The notes beneath the pieces are model-generated. The model was not told the DNA's origin and made no database searches. It worked only from the letters and a program-made list of their open reading frames with translations. DNA of 64,000 bases, taken from the NCBI GenBank assembly GCA_963667515.2, contig CAXXXY010000002.1, positions 124,001 to 188,000 of the forward strand, in the 5' to 3' direction. Position 1 is the first letter of the stretch. Every line of letters starts with the position of its first letter. The DNA comes from VYDC01 sp963667515. Lineage in GTDB: Bacteria; Chloroflexota; Dehalococcoidia; UBA2979. Shown in pieces: positions 1 to 7,990 of the stretch. The position numbers and the translations under genes are program-made.

Positions 1-1154
1 ACCGAGAGCCCCGCCGTTGCCGCCAGCAGCGCGGCGCCCGTGCCGCGGCCGTCGGCGATGACGCCGACGACCGGCGTGGCGATCGCCGTGCCGAGCTGCG
101 AGGCCATCGAGTTCAGGGAGAGCACCGTCGCGCGCTCGCGGTCCGGGACGCGCCGCGCGAGGTAGTCGGTGACCGGCGGGTGCAGCACGCTCCACGCCAG
201 CGGCGACAGCAGGATCAGCGGGAAGAGCGCCCGCTGCCCCGCGGCGCCCGCGAGCAGCGCGTTCGCCGTCGCGAGCACGGCGAACGCCAGCGTTCTCGAG
301 AGCCCGAGGCGGCGCTCGATGGCGGCCGCCGCCCAGCTCCCGGCTGCCGAGGCGAGCGTGATGGCGGCCGCGATCGTGCCGAGCGCCCACAGCGGCGCGC
401 CCAGCTCGGTCGCGATCGGCTGGAACACGGTGAACACGAGCGCCGCCGCAACCAGCACCGCCGCGAAGAGCAGCATGATCGACCACAGCTCGCGCTGGCG
501 CAGCACGCGGCTCGCCGCGCTCACGCCGATGCGCAGGAAGGGCAGGCGCTCGCCGTGCGCAGGCGGCTCGGCGAAGCGCAGCGCGAGCAGTGCGGCCACC
601 AGCCCGAAGCCGCCCGAGAGCACGATCGGCAGCGCCAGCGAGGTGACCTGCGCCAGCAGGGCGCCCGCGATCGCGATGGCGGCGTTCACGCCCCACGCCA
701 GCGCGTTGAGGCGGCCGGCGCGCCCCGCGAACTCCTCGCCGCGGCCGAGCCCCGCCAGCGAGTCGAAGAGCATCGCGTCGTCGGCGCCCGACATCAGCGA
801 GAGCCCGACGCCGAAGAGCGCGAAGGCGAGCAGCAGCAGCGCGAAGCAGCCCGCGAGCCCGAAGAGGGCGAGGCCCGCCGCGGTCAGCAGGCCCGAGGCG
901 ACCAGCGAGGGGCGGCGGCCCCAGCGGTTGGCGACCATGCCCGTCGGCACCTCGGCGGCGACGGTGACGGCCGCGAACGCCGACTCGAAGAGCAGCACCT
1001 GCCCCAGCGTCAGCCCGCGCTGCTCCAGCAGGTAGAGCACCCAGATGCCCTCGCCGAGCCAGAGCCAGCGCGCCACCCACCACCACGGCAGCAGCCGCAG
1101 GTTGCGCTCCAGCGACGCGCGCTCCGCGCCGGTCAGGGCGGGCCGGTCAGCCAT
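1..1154 (-). CDS. MFS transporter, 3' end outside window
   Basis: An open frame runs leftwards from an ATG at 1154 and leaves the window without a stop, so only about 384 residues are visible. The protein begins MADRPALTGAERASLERN and then has repeated hydrophobic segments typical of a 12-helix major facilitator permease. A loop with the pattern G-x-x-A-N-R-W-G-R-R follows the second helix, the usual MFS loop 2-3 signature. Substrate cannot be told. It lies 56 bp downstream of cofE on the same strand and may be cotranscribed, but nothing ties its function to F420. No strong ribosome site is visible before the ATG. Confidence 0.8.
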   Translation of the reverse strand, partial: MADRPALTGAERASLERNLRLLPWWWVARWLWLGEGIWVLYLLEQRGLTLGQVLLFESAFAAVTVAAEVPTGMVANRWGRRPSLVASGLLTAAGLALFGLAGCFALLLLAFALFGVGLSLMSGADDAMLFDSLAGLGRGEEFAGRAGRLNALAWGVNAAIAIAGALLAQVTSLALPIVLSGGFGLVAALLALRFAEPPAHGERLPFLRIGVSAASRVLRQRELWSIMLLFAAVLVAAALVFTVFQPIATELGAPLWALGTIAAAITLASAAGSWAAAAIERRLGLSRTLAFAVLATANALLAGAAGQRALFPLILLSPLAWSVLHPPVTDYLARRVPDRERATVLSLNSMASQLGTAIATPVVGVIADGRGTGAALLAATAGLS

Positions 1155-1210
1155 CGAGGGTGGTCACGGCGCGCGCCGGGGGGGCGGCCCGCCGCCGGCC
1201 GGCGGCGGCA

Positions 1211-1969
1211 TCAGGGGAAGAGGTCGAGCTCGGGGCCGCGCACGATCTCGGCGGCCTCGCCGTCGGCCGCCTCGAAGCGGTAGCCGCGCACGATCGCGGC
1301 GGGGATGCCGTCGAGCTTGCCCATCACCAGCTCGGAGGCGCCCGCGATCTCGTCGGCGACGCAGATCTCGGTGACCCGCAGCTCGACGCCGTCCATGTCG
1401 GGCTGCCCGACGTAGTCGCGCAGCGGCGCGATGCCCGCGACGCCGATCGCGACGTTGGTCTGCCCGTTCCGCCACGGCCGGCCGAAGGTGTCCGTCATGA
1501 CGATCGCGACCTCCACGCCCGCGAGCTCGCGGAGGCGCTCGCGGAGGGCGCGGCAGGAGGCGTCCGGGTCGACGGGCAGCAGCGACACCCAGTCCTCGCC
1601 GCCGACGTTCGAGCCGTCGATGCCCGCGTTGGCGCAGATCAGGCCGTGGTGCGTCTGCGTGATCAGCACGCCGCGCAGCTGCCGCACGATGCGCGCCGAC
1701 TCCTGCAGCACCGCCTCGGTGACGCGAGCGTCCTTCTCCCAGCGCTCGGCCCAGGCGCGCGCGTAGGGGCTCGGCTGGAAGCTGTCGCGAGGCACGACGC
1801 GACCCTCGACGGCCGAGACGACGCGCTGCGTCACGGCGAGCACGTCGCCGTCGGCGAGCGGCGTGTCCTGCGCGGCCGCCGCCTCGACGATGAGCGCGGC
1901 GAGGTCGTCGCCCTCGCCCACGCGCGGGATGCCGCCGATGCCGATGACGCGGATCTCGGGTGGGGCCAT
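1211..1969 (-). CDS. cofE: coenzyme F420-0:L-glutamate ligase
   Basis: A 252-residue protein of the CofE family, which adds gamma-linked glutamates to coenzyme F420-0 using GTP in the cytoplasm. The family motif NAGIDGSN is at about residues 114-121, and the later stretch TDTFGRPWRNGQ with its arginines and asparagine is also family-typical. The ATG at 1969 is chosen because GGAGAG lies just upstream and the protein then starts directly with the conserved beta strand (MAPPEIRVIGIGG). A frame open further upstream (to 2035) runs through a repeat and is not conserved. Length equals stand-alone CofE without the C-terminal FMN-binding domain of the long fused form. It pairs with npdG upstream, so the organism should make and use F420. 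Confidence 0.92.
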   Translation of the reverse strand: MAPPEIRVIGIGGIPRVGEGDDLAALIVEAAAAQDTPLADGDVLAVTQRVVSAVEGRVVPRDSFQPSPYARAWAERWEKDARVTEAVLQESARIVRQLRGVLITQTHHGLICANAGIDGSNVGGEDWVSLLPVDPDASCRALRERLRELAGVEVAIVMTDTFGRPWRNGQTNVAIGVAGIAPLRDYVGQPDMDGVELRVTEICVADEIAGASELVMGKLDGIPAAIVRGYRFEAADGEAAEIVRGPELDLFP

Positions 1970-1977
1970 CTCTCTCC

Positions 1978-2228
1978 GAGGGGCTGCCGCTCCTGCCGGA
2001 GGCTGCTCGCGGCACAGCGCGCCGTGTGGCGACAATGAGGGTACGCGACCGCCACGACCCGCGGGGTCCTTTTAGAGGGGCTGCCGCTCCTGCCCGCGGC
2101 TGCTCGGGGTCGGGCGTGGCCTGCGGCGGTGGAGAGGGCTCGATCAGCCTCTCGCGGACGCGGCAGCGCCCCGGTCGAGCCGGAACGCTCGCGGCGGCCC
2201 CCGGGGTGCAGCGGAACGCTGCCGCTGC
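1978..2228. repeat. intergenic cluster of 30-bp palindromic repeat units
   Basis: The spacer between npdG and cofE holds several pieces of the repeat family found elsewhere in the window. GAGGGGCTGCCGCTCCTGCC occurs identically at 1978-1997 and 2075-2094. At 2177-2190 and 2209-2221 are the hairpin cores GAGCCGGAACGCTC and CAGCGGAACGCTG in the opposite orientation. The stems (GAGCG/CGCTC or CAGCG/CGCTG) enclose a GAA/TTC loop. No gene is seen in this stretch. Confidence 0.75.
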
Positions 2229-2912
2229 CTACTCCGCCGCGGGCAGGCCGGCGATGCGTACGCCGGTGTGCGCCTTGTGGCGGCCGTTGAGGCCGATCAG
2301 CAGGATCGTGATGCCCTCGACGAAGTGGGAGTAGCGCAGCGGGCCGGCGTCCACGGCGCGCACCCCCTCGATCTGCTCGGCGAGCGCCGAGGCGCGCTGC
2401 TTCCCCTCGGCGCCGCCCGTGACGAGCACGTCGGCGTCGACGCGCGCCTGCGGGTCGAGCAGCGTCTCGGCGTCGAGGTTGTGGAAGGCGCCCACCACGG
2501 TCGAGTCGGGGAGCAGCGCCGCCGCCTCCTCCGTGGCGGAGCCCGCCTCGACCTCGACGGGACGCGGCCCGCGCTCGAAGCGCACGGGCACCGCCGCGTC
2601 GATCACGAGCTTCCCGGCGAGCTGCTCGCGCAGCGACTCCAGCGTGGCGGCGTGGGCGGAGTAGGGCACGGTGACAATGGCGAGCGTGGCGTCGGCGCAG
2701 GCCTCGGCGTTGCCGGCGCCGCGCAGTGCGCCCGCGGCGACGCGACCTGCGAGCGATCCAGCGAGCGATCCAGCGAGCTCGGCCGCGATCGCCGCGCCAC
2801 GCTCGGCGTCGCGGCTGCCGAGGATCACCGTGTGCCCTGCCATCACCAGCCGCGTTGCCAGCCCGCGACCCTCGGGGCCCGTCCCGCCGATGATCGCGAT
2901 CGTCTCGCTCAC
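2229..2912 (-). CDS. npdG: F420H2:NADP+ oxidoreductase-type protein
   Basis: A 227-residue Rossmann-fold protein of the NpdG/Fno family, which transfers hydride between reduced F420 and NADP+. The N-terminus has GGTGPEGRGLA at residues 9-19, the family form of the dinucleotide loop, followed by GSRDAERG, whose Arg after Ser fits NADP selection. The GTG at 2912 is preceded by GGAGGCGAACGG. Residues near 48-57 read AGSLAGSLAG because a 12-bp unit (GCGAGCGATCCA) is tandemly repeated in the DNA around 2750-2780; it sits in a surface loop region. It is divergent from the ABC importer and upstream of cofE on the same strand, about 260 bp apart with repeats in between. Confidence 0.88.
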   Translation of the reverse strand: MSETIAIIGGTGPEGRGLATRLVMAGHTVILGSRDAERGAAIAAELAGSLAGSLAGRVAAGALRGAGNAEACADATLAIVTVPYSAHAATLESLREQLAGKLVIDAAVPVRFERGPRPVEVEAGSATEEAAALLPDSTVVGAFHNLDAETLLDPQARVDADVLVTGGAEGKQRASALAEQIEGVRAVDAGPLRYSHFVEGITILLIGLNGRHKAHTGVRIAGLPAAE

Positions 2913-2980
2913 CCGTTCGCCTCCCCCGCCACCCTGCTCTGCTGCCGCGCCCGCTCCGGTGCGGCGTGCACCATACAATG

Positions 2981-3068
2981 GCAGTGTTCCGCTGCACTCG
3001 AGGGGCTGCCGCGAGCGTTCCGCTCGACCCGAGAGGCTGCCGCGAGCGCTTCCCTCGACGCGAGGGCA
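2981..3068 (+). repeat. three tandem units of the 30-bp palindromic repeat
   Basis: Between npdG and the ABC ATPase gene, three head-to-tail units of 28-31 bp are present. Each has a hairpin core (CAGTGTTCCGCTG at 2982, GAGCGTTCCGCTC near 3013, a degraded GAGCGCTTCCCTC near 3044) followed by GAC/CAC and GAGRGGCTGCC. The array ends about 50 bp before the ATPase start and lies in the divergent promoter region. A TACAAT stands just upstream at 2973-2978. Confidence 0.8.
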
Positions 3069-3119
3069 GTCGCCGCCCGCGGTGTGCGCGTGGCAGACCC
3101 CGAGGCGGGGAGCAGGCCG

Positions 3120-3998
3120 ATGACTCGCGCGGCGACCGCCGAACAGGAGATCGCCGCGCAGCGAGACGCGCCCGCGCTCGCCGTGCGGGCGCTCTCGCAC
3201 CGCTACGCGTCGCCCGCCGGCGAGGTGCATGCGCTCGACGGCGCCGCGCTCGAGGTGGGCGCGGGCGAGTTCGTCTCGCTGGTCGGCCCCTCGGGTTGCG
3301 GCAAGACGACGCTGCTGCGCATCGCCGCCGGCCTCCTCGATGCGCGCCCCGCCGAGCCTCGCCACCCGTTGTCCGGTAGGAGCGGCAGCCACACCGGTCG
3401 AGCGGAACGCTCGTCGAGCGGAACGCTCGCGCTCGTCTTCGGGGAGCAGCCGGCGCACGCCCGCCGCGAGCACTGGCTCGGCCTCGTGCAGCAGGAGCCG
3501 GGGCTGCTGCCGTGGCTCTCGGTGGAGCGCAACGTGCGGCTCGCCGCGGAGCTCGCGGGCGTGCGCGCCGACGTGCACGCGCTGCTCGAGCGCGTCGGCA
3601 TCGCCGAGTTCGCGCGCCACCACCCCGGCGAGCTCTCGGGCGGCATGCGGCAGCGCGTGGCGCTGGCGCGGGCGCTGGTGCACGGGCCGCGGCTGCTGCT
3701 GATGGACGAGCCGCTGGGCGCCCTCGATGAGCTCTCGCGCGAGGCGCTGCGGCTGGAGCTGCTGCGGCTCTGGGAGCGCGACCGCGTCTCCGTGCTCTTC
3801 GTCACCCACTCGATCCGCGAGGCGGTACTGCTCTCCGACCGCATTAGCGTAATGAGCGAGCGCCCCGGCCGCGTCCTCGCCGAGCTGCCCGTCGACATGC
3901 CGCGCCCGCGCGGCGAGGAGCTGGTCGCCACGCCCGAGTTCCTGCGGCTGGAGGACGCCGTGCGCGCCGTGCTGCGCGGCGATTCGGCGCGCCCGTGA
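3120..3998 (+). CDS. NitT/TauT-family ABC transporter ATPase with repeat-derived insert
   Basis: A 292-residue ATPase of the SsuB/TauB/ThiZ group that powers import together with the next two genes. Walker A GPSGCGKT is at 56-63, the Q-loop at 124-125, the signature LSGGM at 172-176, Walker B LLLMDE at 192-197 and the H-loop histidine at 230. Between Walker A and the Q-loop lies an unusually long segment (about residues 81-110) encoded by a copy of the palindromic repeat. The frame is kept, so the gene is probably functional, but the helix-strand connection there has gained about 20 residues over relatives. The ATG at 3120 has GGGGAG upstream. Stop overlaps the permease start by 4 bp. Confidence 0.88.
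   Translation: MTRAATAEQEIAAQRDAPALAVRALSHRYASPAGEVHALDGAALEVGAGEFVSLVGPSGCGKTTLLRIAAGLLDARPAEPRHPLSGRSGSHTGRAERSSSGTLALVFGEQPAHARREHWLGLVQQEPGLLPWLSVERNVRLAAELAGVRADVHALLERVGIAEFARHHPGELSGGMRQRVALARALVHGPRLLLMDEPLGALDELSREALRLELLRLWERDRVSVLFVTHSIREAVLLSDRISVMSERPGRVLAELPVDMPRPRGEELVATPEFLRLEDAVRAVLRGDSARP
3372..3432 (-). repeat. palindromic repeat inserted in frame inside the ABC ATPase gene
   Basis: Two hairpin cores GAGCGGAACGCTC at 3400-3412 and 3416-3428 plus the preceding GGTAGGAGCGGCAGCC correspond, on the minus strand, to the family order GAGCGTTCCGCTCGACC then GGCTGCCGCTCCTNCC. The copy lies between the Walker A and Q-loop codons and keeps the reading frame. It is the only family member found inside a coding region in this window. 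Confidence 0.8.
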
Positions 3999-4834
3999 GC
4001 GAGGTGGCGCGGCCCGCGGAGGCTCGGGGCGCCCGCGCCCGCGCCCGCGCGCGGGACGCCGCGAGGCAGGGCGCGGCGCTCGCGCGGCTCGTCGGGCCGC
4101 CCGTGCTCGCGCTCGCGCTGCTGCTCGCCGCGTGGGAGGCGTGGGTGCGGCTGAAGGACGTGCGCGCGTACCTGCTGCCCGCGCCCTCGGCGGTGGGTCG
4201 CGCGCTGGCCGACGAGCCGGGGCGCTACCTGGAGGCGGCGTCGGCGACCCTGGTGGCGGCGATGGGCGGGCTGCTCATCGCGACGACGATCGCGCTCGTG
4301 CTCGCGATCGCCATGGCGCACTCGCGCGCCGTCGAGCGCGCGCTCTACCCGCCCGCGCTGCTGCTGAAGCTCACGCCGATCGTCGCGGTCTACCCGCTGT
4401 TCACGATCTGGTTCGGCTTCGGGCTCTGGCCGAAGATGCTGGTGGCGGCGCTGATCACGTTCTTCCCCACGCTGGTGAACGCCGTCGTGGGGCTGCGCTC
4501 CGTCGACCCGGCCGCGCTCGACGCGCTGCGCGCCCTCGACGCCTCGCCGGCGCAGCTGCTGTGGCGGCTGCGGCTGCCCTCGTCGCTGCCGTACCTCTTC
4601 GCGGCGCTGCGCATCTCGGTGCCGCTCGCGCTGATCGGCGCGGTGGTCGCGGAGTTCCTCTCGGGCGACGGCGGCATGGGGCAGCTGATCCTGATCGCGA
4701 ACGGCGACCTGGACACCGCGACGCTGTTCGCCGCGGTCGCGGTGCTGGTGACGATGGGCGTCACGCTGACCGCCGTGCTGGCGTATAGTGAGCGTCGCGT
4801 GCTGTTCTGGCACGCCTCCACCAGCGGCGTGTAG
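3995..4834 (+). CDS. ABC transporter permease, SsuC/TauC/ThiX type
   Basis: A 279-residue integral membrane protein with about six hydrophobic helices and a binding-protein-dependent transport signature near residues 170-200 (LDALRALDASPAQLLWRLRL, the EAA loop that docks on the ATPase). The first 30 residues are Arg/Ala rich and cytoplasmic. The GTG at 3995 overlaps the ATPase stop, so translation is coupled. Likely forms a homodimer with two ATPases and receives substrate from the lipoprotein encoded next. Its family imports aliphatic sulfonates, nitrate, thiamine pyrimidine precursors or riboflavin; nothing here decides between them. Confidence 0.88.
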   Translation: MSEVARPAEARGARARARARDAARQGAALARLVGPPVLALALLLAAWEAWVRLKDVRAYLLPAPSAVGRALADEPGRYLEAASATLVAAMGGLLIATTIALVLAIAMAHSRAVERALYPPALLLKLTPIVAVYPLFTIWFGFGLWPKMLVAALITFFPTLVNAVVGLRSVDPAALDALRALDASPAQLLWRLRLPSSLPYLFAALRISVPLALIGAVVAEFLSGDGGMGQLILIANGDLDTATLFAAVAVLVTMGVTLTAVLAYSERRVLFWHASTSGV

Positions 4835-4989
4835 CGCCCGCGGGCACCCCGCGGATGCACGTCGCGCCCGCGCCCAGGCCCATCACGGGCGGCGCGGGGC
4901 GGTCGGCCAGATCGCGTGCAGCGCCCGCGACCACGTCGCGGATGCACGCACCGGACTACCGGAGCGTGCTCATCCTGTCCTGGAGATCA

Positions 4990-5991
4990 ATGTCCTGGAG
5001 ATCGAAGGGCGCGCTGGCGGCGCTTGCGTCGCTCGCGCTGCTCGCCGCCGCCTGCGGCGGGGACGACGACGAGGGGCTGCAGGAGATCGCCTTCATGGCG
5101 GGCTTCCGCGCGCAGGCGAACCTGCCTTTCGTCGCGGTCTACGTCGCCGACGCCAACGGCTACTTCGAGGAGGAGGGGCTGGCGGTGACGATCCGCCACT
5201 CCTCGGGCGCCGACGAGCATCTGAAGCTGCTGCTGGAGCAAGACGTCGCGTTCATCACCGGCACCGCCGCGCAGGCGCTGCGGCGGTACGCCGACGGGCT
5301 GCCGCTGCGCGCGGTCGCGCTCTTCGGGCAGCGCGGCGACCAGGGCTTCGTCGTGCGCGCCGACTCCGGCATCGTCTCGCCCGCCGACTTCCGCGGGCGT
5401 AGCGTCGGCTTCAAGGCGGGCGTGGTGCCGGCGGAGCTGCACGCGCTGCTCGCGACGGCGGGGCTGACCGTCGACGACGTGCGGCTGCAGGCGGTGGGCT
5501 TCGACCCGCGCGTCTTCATCGAGGGGCAGGTCGAGGTCTACCCGGTCTTCCTCGACAACGAGCCCGACACGATCCGCCGCGCCGGCGTGGCGATCACGGT
5601 GATCGACCCGCACGACCACGGCGTGCCGACCCTCGGGCTGACCTATCTCGCGCACGAGGAGATGCTGGCCGAGGACCCCGAGCTCGCCGAGCGCTTCCTG
5701 CGCGCGACGCTGCGCGGGGCGCTGTGGGCGCGCGACCACGTCGACGAGGCGGTGGAGATCACGCTGCGCTTCGCCGAGGGCGCCGACGCGGACCACCAGC
5801 GCTTCCTGCTGGAGACGGATCTCGCGAACGCCGCGCGCGCCGACGGCATGGGCCGCTCGACGCCCGACCAGTGGGAGGCGCTCGCCGAGGTGCTGCTGCG
5901 CTACGACGTGCTCGACGCTCCCGTCGACGCCCCCGCCGCCTTCGATTCGACCCCCATCGAGCGCATCTACGCCAGCGGTCCGCTGGACTAG
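4990..5991 (+). CDS. NMT1/THI5-like substrate-binding lipoprotein
   Basis: A 333-residue binding protein with an N-terminal signal ending in the lipobox LAAAC (Cys22) followed by GGDDDE, so it is exported and lipid-anchored. The mature part begins IAFMAGFRAQANLPFVAVYV and matches the NMT1/THI5-like periplasmic-binding fold that captures small aromatic or sulfonated ligands. It completes the importer with the two genes before it, 155 bp downstream of the permease. The ATG at 4990 follows CTGGAG; a direct repeat TCCTGGAGATC surrounds it. The intergenic stretch has CGCGGATGCACG twice. No TPP or FMN riboswitch is visible upstream of the operon, so the ligand stays open. Confidence 0.85.
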   Translation: MSWRSKGALAALASLALLAAACGGDDDEGLQEIAFMAGFRAQANLPFVAVYVADANGYFEEEGLAVTIRHSSGADEHLKLLLEQDVAFITGTAAQALRRYADGLPLRAVALFGQRGDQGFVVRADSGIVSPADFRGRSVGFKAGVVPAELHALLATAGLTVDDVRLQAVGFDPRVFIEGQVEVYPVFLDNEPDTIRRAGVAITVIDPHDHGVPTLGLTYLAHEEMLAEDPELAERFLRATLRGALWARDHVDEAVEITLRFAEGADADHQRFLLETDLANAARADGMGRSTPDQWEALAEVLLRYDVLDAPVDAPAAFDSTPIERIYASGPLD

Positions 5992-6006
5992 CTGGGCTTC
6001 CGCCGG

Positions 6007-6056
6007 CAGCGTTCCGCTGGCAGCGTTCCGCTGGCGGCGTTCGCTGCACCTCAGGG
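6007..6056 (+). repeat. palindromic repeat units downstream of the importer
   Basis: Two perfect copies of CAGCGTTCCGCTG at 6007-6019 and 6021-6033 and a degraded third, followed by CAGGGCTGCC. Placed 15 bp after the binding-protein stop in a convergent intergenic region. Confidence 0.8.
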
Positions 6057-6130
6057 CTGCCGCCGCCACGGAGCAGCGTTGGGTTTCGGGGCGACCGATG
6101 GGCGGGCTCGAGGGCTGGGCGCGCCGTCCT

Positions 6131-6195
6131 CAGACGGGCCGTCTGGGTGACGTCGGCCGAGCCCTCCCGAGAAGCGAGCCCCGTGTGCGGCTCGC
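6131..6195. terminator. paired hairpins between convergent genes
   Basis: A perfect inverted repeat CAGACGGGCCGTCTG at 6131-6145 and a second, GCGAGCC/GGCTCGC with an 8-nt loop at 6174-6195, stand between two convergent genes. Neither has a clear U-tract, so bidirectional termination is only inferred. Confidence 0.4.
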
Positions 6196-6211
6196 ACCCG
6201 CTCTGCCCCGA

Positions 6212-7864
6212 CTAAAAAAGCTGGATGGCGCCGGTGCCGGCCCAGACGTTGTCAAGGTAGACCTCGACCTCCCAGGTGCCGGCGCCCAGCGGCGCGTCCT
6301 CGTGGTGGCCGACCCACCACAGCCCGCTCTCGCCGCCCGTCCAGCGCACCAGCGGTGACTGGTACACCACGCGGCCGTCGTGGAAGACCACCCAGCGCAG
6401 CAGCTGCACCGCGCTCGCGCCCTCGTACTCGAAGAAGCCGAGCAGCTGCTGGGCGCTACTGGCGGGCGGGAAGAGCGGCCCCTGCTCCTCGCCCGCGATC
6501 GAGGCGAAGGAGAACGCGCCGACGCTGGCCTCGGGCGGCGCCACGCCGATGTAGGCGAGGCCGGCTGCCGTCAGCGAGCCGTTCACCCACACCTCCAGCT
6601 GCCAGCGGCCGCGCGGGATGCCGTTGGGGTTGGGCGCGACCAGGCGGTCCGTCACCACCGCGAAGCTGCCCCCCGCCCAGGTGTAGGAGGAGGAGAGCGT
6701 GTCCTGCAGCACGCCCTCCAGGTACCAGCGCTCCTCCACCAGCGCGTCGTCGGGGATGCCCTGCGCCGCGAACTCGTAGTGCAGCGTGGCGAGACCGGGC
6801 GCGGGGAAGCGCGTGTAGTCGAAGAGCGCGAGTCGGGCGCCCTGCTCGAGCGCGTTCTCGGCGAACGCGGGCCCGCGCACGACGACGCCCGGCGCGCCCG
6901 CCGCGATCGAGCGACCGGCCACCAGCAGCGGATGCTGCAGCGGCGCGCGGTAGCGGGCTCGGGGAGCAGCGTCGCGCGCCGCCTCGATCAGCGGCTCGGC
7001 GAGCCCCACCGGGCGCGCGGCGCCGAGCTCCGCGGCGGCGTCGTAGCGCAGCTGGCCCAGCACGCCGACCAGCGCGCCCGACGCGTCGAAGGCGGGCCCG
7101 CCGCCGATGCCCGCCGGCAGCCGCGCGTCCACGTCCAGCCACGCCCGGCCCTCCACGTCGAACGCGGAGCGCGCGCCCAGCAACGTCGCGTTGGCCACGG
7201 TGACGGCGCCCGACGCGTCCGCCCCCGGCGCGCCCGGCTCGTCCCCGCGGAAGCCGAAGAGGCGCAGCGCCTCGCCGGGGGCGACGGCGGCCGAGTCGCC
7301 GAGGCGCACCGCGGGCGGCGAGAACTCGCCGGCCGCGAGCGGTCCGCCGCGGTAGATGCGGACCGCGCGCAGCACCGCGAGGTCCAGGTCGGGCGCGGCC
7401 GTCACGATCTCCGCCTCGTAGACCAGCTCGGCGGGCTCGCCCGGCACCGGGCTGCGACCGATCGCGATCGTGGAGTAGGCGCGGCTGCCGTCGACGCGGA
7501 ACGGATCGACCAGCGGGTAGCTGGTGAGGATGAACGCCCGGTCGCGATCGACGACCACGCCGGAGCCGCGGCGCACGGTCCGCACGATGCCACTCGCGCT
7601 GTCGATCAGCCAGACCTGCACCACGGAGCGCGCGAGCTCGACGTCCGGGATGCCGGGCGCCGCGGGCGCGCTGCTGGTGGCGCCCGCCACGCCGAGGGCG
7701 GCCGGCGGCACGATCGGCGTCGGCGCGACGAGCGGCGCGGGCGTGGCGGTCGGGACCGCGGTGGCCTCGCCGGGGATCAGCTCGGCGGTGCGCTGGCACG
7801 CCGCTGCCAGCAGCGCGAGCGCCACGAGCACCAGGGCGAGGGGGAGAGCTCGCATCGGTCGCAC
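6212..7864 (-). CDS. lipoprotein with inactive trypsin-like (HtrA-fold) domain
   Basis: A 550-residue secreted lipoprotein: signal with lipobox LAAAC (Cys23), a Pro/Thr/Ala linker to about residue 70, a trypsin-like domain at about 75-275 and a C-terminal beta-rich region of two probable repeats ending near 550. The protease fold is recognisable (RRGSGVVVD; DLDLAVLR; GIGGGPAFDASGALVGVLG), but the catalytic triad is not: the histidine position reads S-Y-P (Pro117 in place of His) and the nucleophile position reads I-G-G-G-P (Gly254 in place of Ser). The Asp (about 161) remains. It is therefore a pseudoprotease, perhaps a binding or scaffold protein. It is divergent from active HtrA, 126 bp apart. 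GTG at 7864 or ATG at 7855 could start it. Confidence 0.8.
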   Translation of the reverse strand: MRPMRALPLALVLVALALLAAACQRTAELIPGEATAVPTATPAPLVAPTPIVPPAALGVAGATSSAPAAPGIPDVELARSVVQVWLIDSASGIVRTVRRGSGVVVDRDRAFILTSYPLVDPFRVDGSRAYSTIAIGRSPVPGEPAELVYEAEIVTAAPDLDLAVLRAVRIYRGGPLAAGEFSPPAVRLGDSAAVAPGEALRLFGFRGDEPGAPGADASGAVTVANATLLGARSAFDVEGRAWLDVDARLPAGIGGGPAFDASGALVGVLGQLRYDAAAELGAARPVGLAEPLIEAARDAAPRARYRAPLQHPLLVAGRSIAAGAPGVVVRGPAFAENALEQGARLALFDYTRFPAPGLATLHYEFAAQGIPDDALVEERWYLEGVLQDTLSSSYTWAGGSFAVVTDRLVAPNPNGIPRGRWQLEVWVNGSLTAAGLAYIGVAPPEASVGAFSFASIAGEEQGPLFPPASSAQQLLGFFEYEGASAVQLLRWVVFHDGRVVYQSPLVRWTGGESGLWWVGHHEDAPLGAGTWEVEVYLDNVWAGTGAIQLF

Positions 7865-7990
7865 CGCCGCCGCAGCGCCCCCCGCCGCCCGGCGCGGGGC
7901 TCGATTAGCACGATGTTTACACTGATCATGTCGCGCTTTGACTCCGATTATTGACTATGAGGGAGCTGAAAGACCACCCGGAGGGCTCAC
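7865..7990. promoter_or_regulatory. divergent promoter region of pseudoprotease and htrA
   Basis: The AT-richest part of this neighbourhood (about 7902-7965) separates the two divergent genes. On the minus strand an extended -10-like TGCTAATCG lies at 7902-7910; on the plus strand TTGACT (7938) and TATGAG (7956) occur without consensus spacing. Palindromic TGATCA is at 7923. Promoters are likely but I cannot place them exactly. Confidence 0.35.

Noticed and set aside
169..1283. Plus-strand ORFs of 288 and 367 codons at the left edge
   Set aside because: They are antisense to the MFS transporter, which reads as a hydrophobic permease on the minus strand and runs off the window edge.
2900..3120. 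TPP or FMN riboswitch ahead of the NMT1-type importer
   Set aside because: No THI-box or RFN conserved blocks; the spacer is made of palindromic repeats.
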